Part shown: in pieces, positions 49,973-59,750 of the stretch
Position numbering within the stretch: position 1 is the stretch's first letter
Layout: every line of letters begins with the position of its first letter
Assembly (NCBI GenBank): GCA_964631955.1
Contig: CAZWBA010000015.1
Coordinates: 6,853 to 70,852, forward strand
Length of the DNA stretch: 64,000 nt
Origin: CAMLJR01 sp964631955
GTDB taxonomy: Bacteria; Pseudomonadota; Gammaproteobacteria; Pseudomonadales; CAMLJR01
Direction: 5' to 3'
Notes under the pieces: generated by a model
Databases searched by the model: none
Told to the model about the DNA's origin: nothing
Seen by the model: the letters and a program-made list of their open reading frames with translations, nothing else
Made by a program: the position numbers and the translations under genes

Positions 49973-51268
49973 TTAAAGCGTTTTCATCACGCGTTCGGCC
50001 GCAGCAATCGTTCGCCCGATATCGTCGAGCGAATGCGCGGCCGATAAAAATCCGGCTTCGTACGACGCCGGCGCCAGATAAACACCTTCGTTCAGCATGC
50101 CGTGAAAGAAGCGGTTGAAGCGTTCGATATGGCAGGCCATCACCTGTTTGTAATTGGTGACGGTTTTTTCCTGGGCGTTATCGGCTAGAAAAAATGCACC
50201 AAAAATACTGCCGACATAATTCATCGTGAAGGGAATGCCGGCATTTTTCGCGGCATTTAAAAAACCCTGCGCGAGCAATTCGGTTTTATGGAAAAGCTCC
50301 TGATAAAAACCGGGTTGCTGAATGATGTCGAGGTTGGCAAGGCCCGCAGCCATCGCGACGGGATTTCCCGACAATGTGCCCGCCTGATACACGGGGCCGA
50401 GCGGCGCGATTTTTTCCATGATCGCGCGTTTGCCGCCGAAGGCGCCGACCGGCATGCCGCCGCCGATGACTTTGCCGAGCGTGGTGATGTCGGCTTCGAT
50501 GTTGTAATAACCCTGTGCGCCGGTGAGCCCCAGACGAAAACCCGTCAGCACTTCATCGATGATTAACACCGCGCCGTAACGTGTGCATTGTTCGCGCAAC
50601 GTTTCCAGAAATCCCGGCACGGGCGGCACGCAATTCATATTGCCGGCGACCGGCTCGACGATAACGCCCGCGATTTGCTCGCCGATATTCGCAAAGGCAG
50701 CTTTCACGCCTTCGATATCGTTGTACGTCAGCGTGATCGTGTGATCGGCAAGCGCTGCGGGCACGCCCGGCGAACTCGGTACGCCGAACGTGAGCGCGCC
50801 CGAACCGGCTTTCACGAGCAGGGAATCGGAATGACCGTGATAACAGCCTTCGAATTTGATGATCTTGTCGCGTCCGGTGTAACCGCGCGCGAGACGAATC
50901 GCGCTCATCGTCGCTTCGGTGCCCGAGCTCACCATGCGCACGAGGTCCATGTTCGGCATGATCTCGCACAGTTTGCGCGCGAGTTCGATTTCGATTTCCG
51001 TCGGCGCGCCGAAACTCAGACCATCGACGAGACGATTGCGCACGGCGTCGAGAATTTTCGGATGCGAATGGCCCGCGATCATCGGTCCCCACGACAGCAC
51101 ATAATCGATATAGCGATTGCCGTCGACATCGAATAAATATGGACCGCATGCGCGTTCGATAAAAATCGGCGAGCCGCCGACGGCTTTGAAAGCACGCACG
51201 GGCGAATTGACGCCACCGGGAATGTATTGCTGGGCCTGCTGAAATAATTCGGAGGAGCGCGGATGCAT
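49973..51268 (-). CDS. hemL: Glutamate-1-semialdehyde 2,1-aminomutase
   Basis: A 431-residue PLP enzyme making 5-aminolevulinate from glutamate-1-semialdehyde, so haem synthesis uses the C5 pathway. The start SSELFQQAQQYIPGGVNSPVRAF, FEGCYHGHSDSLLVKAGSG, LIIDEVLTGFR and the PLP-lysine motif TTLGKVIGGGMPVGAFGG are intact. It feeds HemB next door. Confidence 0.98.
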   Translation of the reverse strand: MHPRSSELFQQAQQYIPGGVNSPVRAFKAVGGSPIFIERACGPYLFDVDGNRYIDYVLSWGPMIAGHSHPKILDAVRNRLVDGLSFGAPTEIEIELARKLCEIMPNMDLVRMVSSGTEATMSAIRLARGYTGRDKIIKFEGCYHGHSDSLLVKAGSGALTFGVPSSPGVPAALADHTITLTYNDIEGVKAAFANIGEQIAGVIVEPVAGNMNCVPPVPGFLETLREQCTRYGAVLIIDEVLTGFRLGLTGAQGYYNIEADITTLGKVIGGGMPVGAFGGKRAIMEKIAPLGPVYQAGTLSGNPVAMAAGLANLDIIQQPGFYQELFHKTELLAQGFLNAAKNAGIPFTMNYVGSIFGAFFLADNAQEKTVTNYKQVMACHIERFNRFFHGMLNEGVYLAPASYEAGFLSAAHSLDDIGRTIAAAERVMKTL

Positions 51269-51366
51269 GATGGTCGGTCTGCGAAGTGATTGAGCGATGC
51301 GAAATTATCGTGGCTCAATCGCGCTAATGCCAGTCTGTTTTTCGGCGGGGAATCTATTGCGGTATT

Positions 51367-51429
51367 TGTAGGGGCGCTGCTTGCTGCGCCCTGATGATCG
51401 CAATGGGCGCAGCAAGCAGCGCCCTTACA
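51367..51429. repeat. Perfect-arm palindrome between thiD and hemL
   Basis: GGGCGCTGCTTGCTGCGCCC (51372-51391) and its exact complement (51405-51424) enclose a 13-nt loop. The stem extends to 25 bp (51367-51391, 51405-51429) with one G-T pair. It could fold in RNA on either strand; no T-run follows. Confidence 0.85.
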
Positions 51430-51444
51430 GTTTGGTCGTGGGGT

Positions 51445-52221
51445 TTATTTACGGCACCAGAAGAGCCGGTCGGGAATGAGGCCGCCCATGCCGACGCGGC
51501 GGGCGTGCGTAAGCGCCTGTGAGGTGAACTGCTGTCCCTGCTGCAACGCTTCGAGCAGCTCAAAACCGTGAGCGAGATAGGCAGCAACGGCGGCCGACAG
51601 CGTACTGCCCGCGCCGTGAAATGTCTGCGACAGCTGATCCCACAGATATTCCTTGCTGAGGCCGCGTGTCGAATACAGGCGATTGGCCACTTTCTGATGT
51701 TCCGCACTGGCTACGGTGACGAGAATCTGCGGGCAGCCGAATTCGAGCAGCTCCTGAATGCACGCGCCGATGCTGTCGCCGCAGCTCGACAGTGCCGCGA
51801 TGTGATCGGTACTCATGATGCACAGGCTCGTGCGCGGCAGCAGCAGCATGCGCACAGCAGCCGCGACATCGCCGTCCACCGCGCCGTGCTGCAGAACGGG
51901 ATCGAGCACGACAGGAATCCCGGGGTATTCGCCGAGAATGGTGTGGATGACTTCGGCTTGCGCGACGGTGGCGACATCGCCGATTTTGATCGCGGTGACG
52001 GCGGTATCTTCGAGTGCGACGCGCACCTGTTCGATCAGTAATGCGGCGCTGATACCCTGGCGGTCCTTCCAGTTGCGCGTGTCGCGCACATTGAGCGCGG
52101 TGATGGCGGAAACGCAGTGGCACCCCAGGCTGTTGGCGGTTTCGACATCGGCGACGATACCGGCGCCGCCGCTGGGGTCGTGACTGTTAATTGTCAGCAG
52201 AACCGGTTGCTTCGTATCCAT
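51445..52221 (-). CDS. thiD: Hydroxymethylpyrimidine / phosphomethylpyrimidine kinase
   Basis: A 258-residue ribokinase-fold protein of the thiamine pathway. INSHDPSGGAGIVADVETANSLGCH is the ThiD substrate motif, followed by PVVLDPVLQ and the catalytic region FHGAGSTLSAAVAAYLAHG, where the usual C of GTGCTLS-type motifs reads AGSTLS. ATG at 52219-52221 (MDTKQPVL) has a strong GGAGGAAAGAGG site and is preferred over the longer frame. It is next to hemL as in Pseudomonas, though no thiE is between them here. Confidence 0.9.
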   Translation of the reverse strand: MDTKQPVLLTINSHDPSGGAGIVADVETANSLGCHCVSAITALNVRDTRNWKDRQGISAALLIEQVRVALEDTAVTAIKIGDVATVAQAEVIHTILGEYPGIPVVLDPVLQHGAVDGDVAAAVRMLLLPRTSLCIMSTDHIAALSSCGDSIGACIQELLEFGCPQILVTVASAEHQKVANRLYSTRGLSKEYLWDQLSQTFHGAGSTLSAAVAAYLAHGFELLEALQQGQQFTSQALTHARRVGMGGLIPDRLFWCRK

Positions 52222-52297
52222 CCCCTCTTTCCTCCGGATTGTTCCCTGCGCGCTGGAGGTCGCATTTTGCGCCGCCGGCAAAGGCTTTGAAATAGGT

Positions 52298-52732
52298 CTA
52301 GAACGGTTTGATCACAACGAGAAGGACGATCGCGAACAGCAGCACCACGGGCATTTCGTTAAACCATCGGTAAAACACGTGGCTGCGAACCTCGTCGCGC
52401 GCAAGCTGTTTCACCAGTTTTCCGCAATAACCGTGGTAGCCGAACAGCAGAAGCACCAGAAAGAGCTTCGCATGCAGCCAGCCCGCGCGCAGATAGTAAT
52501 CCGGGTTCTGCATCATCATCGCTGCGCCAAATATCAGCGTTAAGCCCGCAAAGGGTGAAACAAAACGGTAGAGCTTGCGCTCCATGATCTTGAGATGGTC
52601 GCGCGTGGTCTGTTCGGTGGCGAGCGCGTGATAGACGAAAAGACGCGGCAGATAAAAAATGCCGGCGAACCAGCAGATGACGGCGATGATGTGGAAGGCC
52701 TTGAAAAACAGAAACAGAGAGGGCCAGGGCAT
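52298..52732 (-). CDS. hemJ: Protoporphyrinogen IX oxidase HemJ
   Basis: A 144-residue protein with about four transmembrane helices. FKAFHIIAVICWFAGIFYLPRLFVYHA contains the conserved His, and GWLHAKLFLVLLLFGYHGYCG the second helix pair with further His and Lys. HemJ oxidises protoporphyrinogen IX in bacteria lacking HemG and HemY. ATG at 52730-52732 (MPWPSLF) has GGAG six nt upstream. The hemB, hemL and hemJ genes lie within 4 kb. Confidence 0.92.
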   Translation of the reverse strand: MPWPSLFLFFKAFHIIAVICWFAGIFYLPRLFVYHALATEQTTRDHLKIMERKLYRFVSPFAGLTLIFGAAMMMQNPDYYLRAGWLHAKLFLVLLLFGYHGYCGKLVKQLARDEVRSHVFYRWFNEMPVVLLFAIVLLVVIKPF

Positions 52733-52883
52733 GGAGTACTCCAAAAGAGTTTGATAGCTGCATTTTAGAGGTAGAAGTTAATCCATACCGCTTTTTCGTA
52801 TGAGTTTCATCGGTACTGCGCGTTACCAATCTGCTGTGTTTTAATAGAACCCGTTTTCGCGGTACCTAATTGAGGATTTCGTT

Positions 52884-53921
52884 GTGATCAAAGTCGGCAT
52901 CGTCGGCGGCACCGGTTATACCGGGGTCGAATTGTTGCGCATCCTGTCCAAGCATCCGCAGGTCGAGCTGGTGGCGATCACCTCGCGCTCGGAAGCGGGG
53001 CAGGCCGTGGCCGACATGTATCCGAATCTGCGTGGCCATGTCGATCTCAAATTCACCGTGCCCGATCACGACCAGCTCGCCAGATGCGATGTCGTCTTTT
53101 TCGCGACGCCGCACAATGTCGCCATGCAGACTGTGCCAGACCTCGTGAAACGCGGCGTGCGCATCATCGATCTCTCCGCCGATTTCCGTATTCGCGACGC
53201 CGAACTGTGGTCGAAATGGTATGGCGAACCGCACACCGCAGCGGATCTGTTAGACCGGGCGGTTTACGGCTTGCCGGAGGTGAATCGCGATCGCATCCGC
53301 GATGCCCGGCTCATCGCCGCTGCGGGTTGCTATCCCACTTCGGTGCAGCTCGGATTTTTGCCGCTGCTGGAAAAAGGCTGGATCGACCCCAATCGTCTGA
53401 TCGCGAATTCGGCATCGGGCGTGTCGGGTGCGGGCAAAAGTGCGAAGGTCGATAATTTATTTGCCGAAGTGAACGACAGTTTCAAAGCGTACGGCGTATC
53501 GGGTCATCGTCATTTGCCGGAAATCGAGCAGGGACTCGGCGATATCGCGGGTAAATCCGTGCAGCTCACCTTCGTGCCGCATCTGCTGCCGATCGTGCGC
53601 GGCATTCACTCGACGCTGTACGCTGAACTCACCAGCGATATTCCGCTCGAACAATTGCAGCAAGCATTTGAAGAGCGTTACGCGAACGAGCCATTTGTCG
53701 ATGTATTGCCGAAAGGCGTATTGCCGCAAACGCGCAGTGTGAAAGGTGCGAATATCTGTCGCATCAGCGTGCAGCGTCCGCAGGGTCGCAACACAGTGGT
53801 CGTGTTAGCAGTGATCGATAATCTGGTGAAGGGCGCGTCGGGCCAGGCGGTGCAGTGCATGAACATCATGTTCGGCCTGCCGGAAACGCAGGGATTGGAT
53901 ATCGTGGCGTTGTTGCCGTAA
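52884..53921 (+). CDS. argC: N-acetyl-gamma-glutamyl-phosphate reductase
   Basis: A 345-residue NADPH-dependent reductase of arginine synthesis. VGIVGGTGYTGVELLRIL binds the cofactor, and the catalytic Cys lies in AAGCYPTSVQLG; the GHRHLPEIEQ segment is also typical. It starts with GTG at 52884-52886, preceded by TTGAGG. It is followed 70 nt later by erpA, a gene order known from Pseudomonas. Confidence 0.97.
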   Translation: MIKVGIVGGTGYTGVELLRILSKHPQVELVAITSRSEAGQAVADMYPNLRGHVDLKFTVPDHDQLARCDVVFFATPHNVAMQTVPDLVKRGVRIIDLSADFRIRDAELWSKWYGEPHTAADLLDRAVYGLPEVNRDRIRDARLIAAAGCYPTSVQLGFLPLLEKGWIDPNRLIANSASGVSGAGKSAKVDNLFAEVNDSFKAYGVSGHRHLPEIEQGLGDIAGKSVQLTFVPHLLPIVRGIHSTLYAELTSDIPLEQLQQAFEERYANEPFVDVLPKGVLPQTRSVKGANICRISVQRPQGRNTVVVLAVIDNLVKGASGQAVQCMNIMFGLPETQGLDIVALLP

Positions 53922-53991
53922 TTTGCTCTCCCCTCGTCATCAACATGGCCGAGAGGAGAGAACCGAAGTTTATATAGAGGTTTTCAAAAGA

Positions 53992-54345
53992 ATGTCCGTC
54001 GTTACCGAATTCGTGCCGCAGGTTCTGAATCTGACCGATAACGCTGTCGCCAAAGTGAAAGCGTTAGTCGCGGATGAAGAAAATCCTTCGCTCAAATTGC
54101 GCGTCTATGTGACGGGTGGCGGCTGCTCGGGATTTCAATATGGTTTTTCGTTCGAAGACGAAGCTGCCGAAGACGATACGCTGATTCAGAAAGATGGCGT
54201 GACCGCGCTGGTCGACCCGCTCAGCTATCAATATCTCGTCGGTTCCGAAGTCGATTACAGGGAAGGCCTCGAAGGCTCGCGTTTCGTTATCAATAATCCG
54301 AACGCATCGACGACATGTGGTTGTGGTTCGTCGTTTTCTATTTAA
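53992..54345 (+). CDS. erpA: Iron-sulfur cluster insertion protein ErpA
   Basis: A 117-residue A-type carrier. The three cluster-binding cysteines are in TGGGCSGFQYGF and TTCGCGSSF. It delivers clusters to targets such as IspG and respiratory enzymes in E. coli. ATG at 53992-53994 (MSVVTEFVPQ) matches the family; the upstream in-frame extension is not conserved. The 3' end overlaps the convergent tamB stop by 8 nt. Confidence 0.97.
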   Translation: MSVVTEFVPQVLNLTDNAVAKVKALVADEENPSLKLRVYVTGGGCSGFQYGFSFEDEAAEDDTLIQKDGVTALVDPLSYQYLVGSEVDYREGLEGSRFVINNPNASTTCGCGSSFSI

Positions 54346-57300
54346 TTTCGAACGAGTAGAGCAAATCCAGCGCATCCTCGACGCCGCTGATGGTTTCGAT
54401 CATCAGCTTCGGAGTGAGTCGATACTGAAAACTGATGCTATTGCTCTGCTCGCCGAGCCCGCGTCCGTAACGTACGAATAAATCTTTACCTAACTGCCCG
54501 CTGATCTCCGCTTCGCTCTCACCGCTGGCGTTTTCACTCGTGCCGAGTTGCAGATCGGTGATGCCAAATTTTTCCGCGAGTTGCCCGGCTTTGCTTTCAC
54601 TACCCGCAAGTCCGAGCGAGAGCAGGGCGCCGCTCGCGGTAAAACCGCCCGTGCCGGTTGAGTTCGCGACCGGTTTGCGGCCCGTCAACAGGTAATACGC
54701 GATATCTGAATCCGGCATCGAAGGTTCGGAAAATAAAATCGCTTCCGGTGTTTTGAGCGAGCCGATGACGCGCATACCGACCACATCGTTATTGCCGGGC
54801 GGCAGATCGCGTACCGCTTCCAGATTGAGATCGGGATTATCCGGCGGGCCGTAAAAAATCACCGCGCCTCTGCGCACGATGAGACGCTGTCCGTACGCAC
54901 GATAGCGCCCGCGCGGAACCTTCACCTCGCCATACAGATGCATGTTGTCGCCCGGCGCTTTTTCCATTCGCATGCGGCCGCTCAGGTTGACGTCGGCGCC
55001 AAAACCGTTGAGATGAAACTGATCGCCGAGATTTAAATCGAGTCTGGTCCAGATTTTCCATTCGTCGTCGAGCTGCTGGCCGACGATTTCCTGATCCTGC
55101 GATACATCGGTGGTTTCCGGCGGTAATTCCTTGAGGCGGATATCCGCGCTGGCGACATCGATATAGCCTTCGATATGCATTTCGCCTGGCTGTGCGATCA
55201 ATTCGGTGTGCGGAGAAAATACGATCGTGCTATTCGCCAGTGGCATCGCGCTGACGCCGCCCGCGACCAGCCCCAGCCGCAATTTCCAGTTTTCTCCCGC
55301 GCCATCCCACACCACGTCGCCGTCGATATCGCCGCCGCCCTGTCCGAGTGCAAACCAGCCACCGAGCTTCGCGCTGTTATTGTCGAAAGTGAGATCGCCA
55401 TGCACTGTGCGAAACGGCGAGCCCAGTGGCGCCCATAAGGCATGACCATCCTTGAGTAGCACCTGACCCCGCAATTGCGGTGCGGCAGCGGTTCCGCCAA
55501 TGGCAATCGAGCCGTTGATTTCTCCGCTGATCGAATCGAGCCCCTCGAACGCCCACGCGACTCCACTCAATTGCAGCGCGTTGATATCGACACGCCCATC
55601 GAGCAGTCGCCTATTGCGCGGATCGTTGACGGTCAGTTGCGCGGCGATATTGCCGATGCGCGATGAACGTGCGGCCGTGGAAAACACCGCACGCTGTTCG
55701 CTAAGCGTGCCATTGAAATCGATCGCGTCGACGTCGGTGATTTCAGTGGTTCTGAGCGTACGCCAGCGCCAGCGCGTTGCGGGAAGGGCGATGCTCGCCT
55801 GTGCATCGAGCGGTGTCAGGCTGCGCAATTGAATTTGCGCAGATCCGCGCGGATCATCGAGTAATTCAATCGTATCGGGCAGCCATGCGCTCGCCCATTG
55901 CAGTGGCAGCCCACGCGCATGCGCGGAAATTGCCTGCGGCTTGGCATCGATGATTCGCAGTGACTGATCGAGACATGCCTCGACGCCGCTGGCGTGCAGA
56001 CAAAACGGCGCGAGCTCGAAACGCTTTTGCTGTATGTCAGCGTTGCCGCGCAACGCTGCTGTATTGCGCCACGCAAGCTCCAGCTGTTTTTCGCGCGCGT
56101 GCAGTTCACCGGAAAAATCGCTACACACATACTGCCATTCGTTCCAGTCGTGCGCCGCTTGCGTGCGGCATGCAAGCGTGGCGGTATTGGTCGCTTGCGC
56201 AGCGCGCAGCGTCCATTGCTGATCCGATTTCTCGCCGCTGATATCCAGCGTTAGATCGACCGGTTGCGATTCGGCGCGAGATAATTGTTTGATATCGATA
56301 TGTCCGGTGCTTTTCGCCTGACCTGACTGAACGAGTTGAATATCGATGCTGCCTGCAGTGACATGAAAATCCTGCCATCGCCATTGTGATCCGCGCAGGC
56401 GCGCCGTTATCGTCGGTGATGCTTCGCCGCTGAGAGAGATATCGCCAGCCACACTGCCATCGAGCTGAGAATCGATGCGCGATAGATCTGGCGCATCGAT
56501 ACTCGCGCGCAACCGGTGGCGATCACCAAATTCACCATTCGCCGTTACGACATTCGGCCCCAGCGCCAATGCCAGTTTATGCAGCTGCCATTGCGAGCCG
56601 TCATCGGTGCGTAAATCCAGCGCACCTGTCAGCGTCTCTGTATTGTATTTGCCGCGGATATCCGGCAGCTGCAGCGAAAGCATCCACTGTGGGTCCAGCC
56701 ATGATGCTTCGAGCGCGATTGCGCCCGATAATTCCAGCGTCTGTCCCCGCATCCACGGCGTTAGCGATAGCGCGGCGGCAGCGCCATTGCAGTGCGCATT
56801 GACGGGTTTTTGCAGCGAGCCATCGCAATGCATCTGCAGGTGACCTGTCGCCGGTATCCATTGCGCATCCAGCGTGATTCGATGGTCGTCGCGCCATTGC
56901 GCGGTGGCGCTGACCCGACTATCGCCATTGCGCGTATCGCTCGCACTCAACTCAAGTTGCGCCTGCATCTGCGTGAGATCGCCACGCGCTTCAAGCGTGG
57001 CCTTTTCGATGGAAATTTTTTCGTTTGAAATAGCTTGCGCGAATGGTTCGAGTAATTCGGCGCGAAGGCTTAGCGGTAAGTTTCTGTCGAGCGTCGCCAG
57101 TTTGATTTGTGCCGATAATTTTGCAGGTTTATCGCTGCTGGCGATCAATTCGAGTTGACGCAGATTACCCTGGCTGCGAATCCGTATGGGCGCAGGCCAT
57201 CGCGGCGACGTCAGCTCGCCCTCGAGCCGCAGCGGATAATCGCCGCGAAAACCGATCCGGCCTCTGGTGTTGATGTTTGCCTCGTTCCATCCAGCTTTGG

Positions 57301-57841
57301 TCTCGGTGAACGTCAGCGTCGTCGCGCGCCATTTTATTGTGCTTTGAATATCGTTCAGCGAAAACGTCGAATCGTCATCGATGATATTGAATTGTCGCAC
57401 TGCGAGATCGGCAATCGATAATCTGAAGGGCAGAAATAATAAAGGCAGTTTTACCGGGTCGTCGCTGCCAGGCCCCAGCGGTGTGATATTCAGTGCATCG
57501 GTATGCAGCGTCGTTAAATGAATTTCGCCGTGGAGTAAGTGAGTGAAACGTAACTGAAGCTGAACACGGTCGAGCTCGATATCGATATCCGCATCGCGCC
57601 AGCGAATTTTTTCGACGCTGACACCATGCAGAAGAGAGCCTTCAACATGGACGAAAGATAATTCCGGTAGAGCACGTTGTGCCGAACGCAATGCCCACAG
57701 TGTGCCGCTTTCCGTATTCAATACGAAATATGTCGCGGCCAATGTCAGAGCGAGAAGCAGCGCGATCGATGCAAACACGATCAGGCCGCTGCGGCGCAAC
57801 CAGAGAAATAGCAGTGATTTAAGACGGGCTGCGTTCGTCAT
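54338..57841 (-). CDS. tamB: Translocation and assembly module subunit TamB
   Basis: A 1167-residue AsmA-like protein spanning the periplasm. An N-terminal signal anchor (LIVFASIALLLALTLAATYFVL) is followed by a long beta-rich groove and the C-terminal DUF490/TamB domain with GEVKVPRGRYRAYGQRLIVRRGAVIFYGPPDNPDLNLEA and the DIAYYLLTGR segment. TamB is implicated in outer-membrane protein insertion and in phospholipid movement to the outer membrane. Coupled to tamA by an ATGA overlap. Confidence 0.95.
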   Translation of the reverse strand: MTNAARLKSLLFLWLRRSGLIVFASIALLLALTLAATYFVLNTESGTLWALRSAQRALPELSFVHVEGSLLHGVSVEKIRWRDADIDIELDRVQLQLRFTHLLHGEIHLTTLHTDALNITPLGPGSDDPVKLPLLFLPFRLSIADLAVRQFNIIDDDSTFSLNDIQSTIKWRATTLTFTETKAGWNEANINTRGRIGFRGDYPLRLEGELTSPRWPAPIRIRSQGNLRQLELIASSDKPAKLSAQIKLATLDRNLPLSLRAELLEPFAQAISNEKISIEKATLEARGDLTQMQAQLELSASDTRNGDSRVSATAQWRDDHRITLDAQWIPATGHLQMHCDGSLQKPVNAHCNGAAAALSLTPWMRGQTLELSGAIALEASWLDPQWMLSLQLPDIRGKYNTETLTGALDLRTDDGSQWQLHKLALALGPNVVTANGEFGDRHRLRASIDAPDLSRIDSQLDGSVAGDISLSGEASPTITARLRGSQWRWQDFHVTAGSIDIQLVQSGQAKSTGHIDIKQLSRAESQPVDLTLDISGEKSDQQWTLRAAQATNTATLACRTQAAHDWNEWQYVCSDFSGELHAREKQLELAWRNTAALRGNADIQQKRFELAPFCLHASGVEACLDQSLRIIDAKPQAISAHARGLPLQWASAWLPDTIELLDDPRGSAQIQLRSLTPLDAQASIALPATRWRWRTLRTTEITDVDAIDFNGTLSEQRAVFSTAARSSRIGNIAAQLTVNDPRNRRLLDGRVDINALQLSGVAWAFEGLDSISGEINGSIAIGGTAAAPQLRGQVLLKDGHALWAPLGSPFRTVHGDLTFDNNSAKLGGWFALGQGGGDIDGDVVWDGAGENWKLRLGLVAGGVSAMPLANSTIVFSPHTELIAQPGEMHIEGYIDVASADIRLKELPPETTDVSQDQEIVGQQLDDEWKIWTRLDLNLGDQFHLNGFGADVNLSGRMRMEKAPGDNMHLYGEVKVPRGRYRAYGQRLIVRRGAVIFYGPPDNPDLNLEAVRDLPPGNNDVVGMRVIGSLKTPEAILFSEPSMPDSDIAYYLLTGRKPVANSTGTGGFTASGALLSLGLAGSESKAGQLAEKFGITDLQLGTSENASGESEAEISGQLGKDLFVRYGRGLGEQSNSISFQYRLTPKLMIETISGVEDALDLLYSFEIK

Positions 57842-59532
57842 AGCGGTGGCCCGATAAAAATATGCAGACGCCAGCCGCTGGTTTCGTCGTTGACGGGAAA
57901 CGCGAGATCGACGCGAATTTGCCCGACCGGCGACAGCCAGCGTACACCGGTACCGATGCTTTTATGCCACGGTTCATTCGTTTCATTGAATGCGCGGCCC
58001 ATGTCGGTGAAAAGCGCCACTCGCCAGCGTTCGGCAACCTTGACGCTGTATTCAGCGCTTGCGACATTGAGATAACGTCCGCCGATCAATTCGCCATTGC
58101 TGTCCCTGGTCGATAGCGATTCGAAATCATAACCTCGCACGGTTTGATCGCCGCCCGTAAAAAAGCGCTGCGACGAAGGGATGAGTGAAATATCGTTCGT
58201 TGCAATGACGCCAGCCTCAACGCGGCCGATGAACAGTTGTTCGCCAAAGGGATTGAAAATTTGTTTGTAACCGCTGTTGACGCGCAGAAAATCAGTATCT
58301 GCGCCGAGCTCGGGTGTTGATCCCAATACATCGATCCAGAATTTTCGACCCGATTTCGGATCGACACCGAGTGGTACCACGAGTTGTGTGAATTCGATAT
58401 CCGGCGCGAGATATCCCGCATGTTTGCGCGGCTCGCTGCCTTGTCTATACGATTCGTCGTAATACGTTGCACCGTAGTTGGCGACCCAGGTTTGATTGTA
58501 GCGATCGCTGAAAAAGAAACCGGCCGATCCGACGGTGCTGTCGGTATCCTGCAGCAGCTTGCGCTCCCAGCTGGTTGTCAGATTGAGGCTTTCATCGAGT
58601 GGGTTTTTTAACGGAATGTGATATTCGAAATTTAATTTCTGCTGCGGTTTCGAAATTGAAATATCTGTGGTGAGTTTATGTCCCCTGCTGTTGACATACG
58701 GACGTTCCCAGCGGAATTTGAAACGCGCGCCGGTATCTGTTCCATATCCTGCACCAATACTGAATTGATGGCGCGGCGCGTCGGTGAGTTTTGCGTTGAG
58801 GGCAACGGTGTGATCGTCGCGCTTGAGGTTTTGTATGTCGATTTCACGAAAATATCGGCTGTCCTGCAGGTTGCGCTGCAATTTTGTGAGCAGAGTTTTA
58901 TCGTAATGGCTGTTTTCCTCGATGGGAGATAAACGTTTTAGCAAATCTGCATTGAGCTGGCTGCCGCTGAACTCCATCGATCCAAAACGATAACGCTCGC
59001 CGCCGTCGATTTTTAGAATCACCGTGGCGCGATGCTGTTCGATATCGACGATCAGTCGGCTCTCGGCGTAATGCGCATCGAGAAAGCCATGTTGCTGACA
59101 GGTTTCCAGTAATTCGCGTTTGAATGTTTCGTATTTTGCGTGGTTGATGACTTCGCCGGCTTGAAATGGCGAGTTTTCCATCATCGTTTTCGCGGATTCC
59201 AGTGTCGCACTGTCTCCGCTCAGTTGAATCCGTGTGCTGGACCACGTCACAGCGGGGCCCGGTTCGACATCGATGTGTAAAATGTCATTATCGAACGCGT
59301 AGCTGAAAGTCGCTTCGTAATAGCCGAGAGCCTGCGTGGCATCGCTGATCGATTTCTTCAGTTTTTTTTGCAGTAAACGCTCGCGATCGCGTTCGATATT
59401 GGAAATCGCGCCGATATGATTGCGAATATTTTCTGCAATAGCTTCCGGCACGCCATCGATATCGATGCGCGCTTGTGCATGTGCAATACCGCACATGAGA
59501 AGCAGTGTTATGAGAGATAAAAAGCGAAACAT
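57838..59532 (-). CDS. tamA: Outer-membrane translocation and assembly module TamA
   Basis: A 564-residue Omp85 protein. The signal peptide is MFRFLSLITLLLMCGIAHA. POTRA domains occupy about residues 20-250 and the 16-strand barrel the rest, with GGDQTVRGYDFESL, the conserved lid-lock type motif, and a C-terminal amphipathic strand. It acts with TamB; start ATG at 59530-59532. Confidence 0.95.
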   Translation of the reverse strand: MFRFLSLITLLLMCGIAHAQARIDIDGVPEAIAENIRNHIGAISNIERDRERLLQKKLKKSISDATQALGYYEATFSYAFDNDILHIDVEPGPAVTWSSTRIQLSGDSATLESAKTMMENSPFQAGEVINHAKYETFKRELLETCQQHGFLDAHYAESRLIVDIEQHRATVILKIDGGERYRFGSMEFSGSQLNADLLKRLSPIEENSHYDKTLLTKLQRNLQDSRYFREIDIQNLKRDDHTVALNAKLTDAPRHQFSIGAGYGTDTGARFKFRWERPYVNSRGHKLTTDISISKPQQKLNFEYHIPLKNPLDESLNLTTSWERKLLQDTDSTVGSAGFFFSDRYNQTWVANYGATYYDESYRQGSEPRKHAGYLAPDIEFTQLVVPLGVDPKSGRKFWIDVLGSTPELGADTDFLRVNSGYKQIFNPFGEQLFIGRVEAGVIATNDISLIPSSQRFFTGGDQTVRGYDFESLSTRDSNGELIGGRYLNVASAEYSVKVAERWRVALFTDMGRAFNETNEPWHKSIGTGVRWLSPVGQIRVDLAFPVNDETSGWRLHIFIGPPL

Positions 59533-59600
59533 CAGATCAATGCTTAACGATTGAATTATCTGGCGCCTTTCGATGCGCCAGTGTAGAGGAAGTGGTGTTG

Positions 59601-59750
59601 CCCGGGATAGATTGGAGCGACCGGGATGGATCGAAGAGTTCGAGATAGATTGGAGAGGGTAATCCTGAAAATTGCAGTGAAAGGTTTGGAGTCACAGCGA
59701 TTGCTGCAATGGCGTTATGCGGGGTGGATCGTTATGCGGGATAGATCGCA
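59601..59750. repeat. Degenerate 18-20-nt repeats around the anmK 3' end
   Basis: GGGATAGAT-like words recur at 59604, 59623, 59642, 59720 and 59738. The last two sit in an 18-nt tandem duplication (GTTATGCGGG(G/A)T...) that includes the anmK stop at 59732-59734. Copies are imperfect. Confidence 0.55.
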
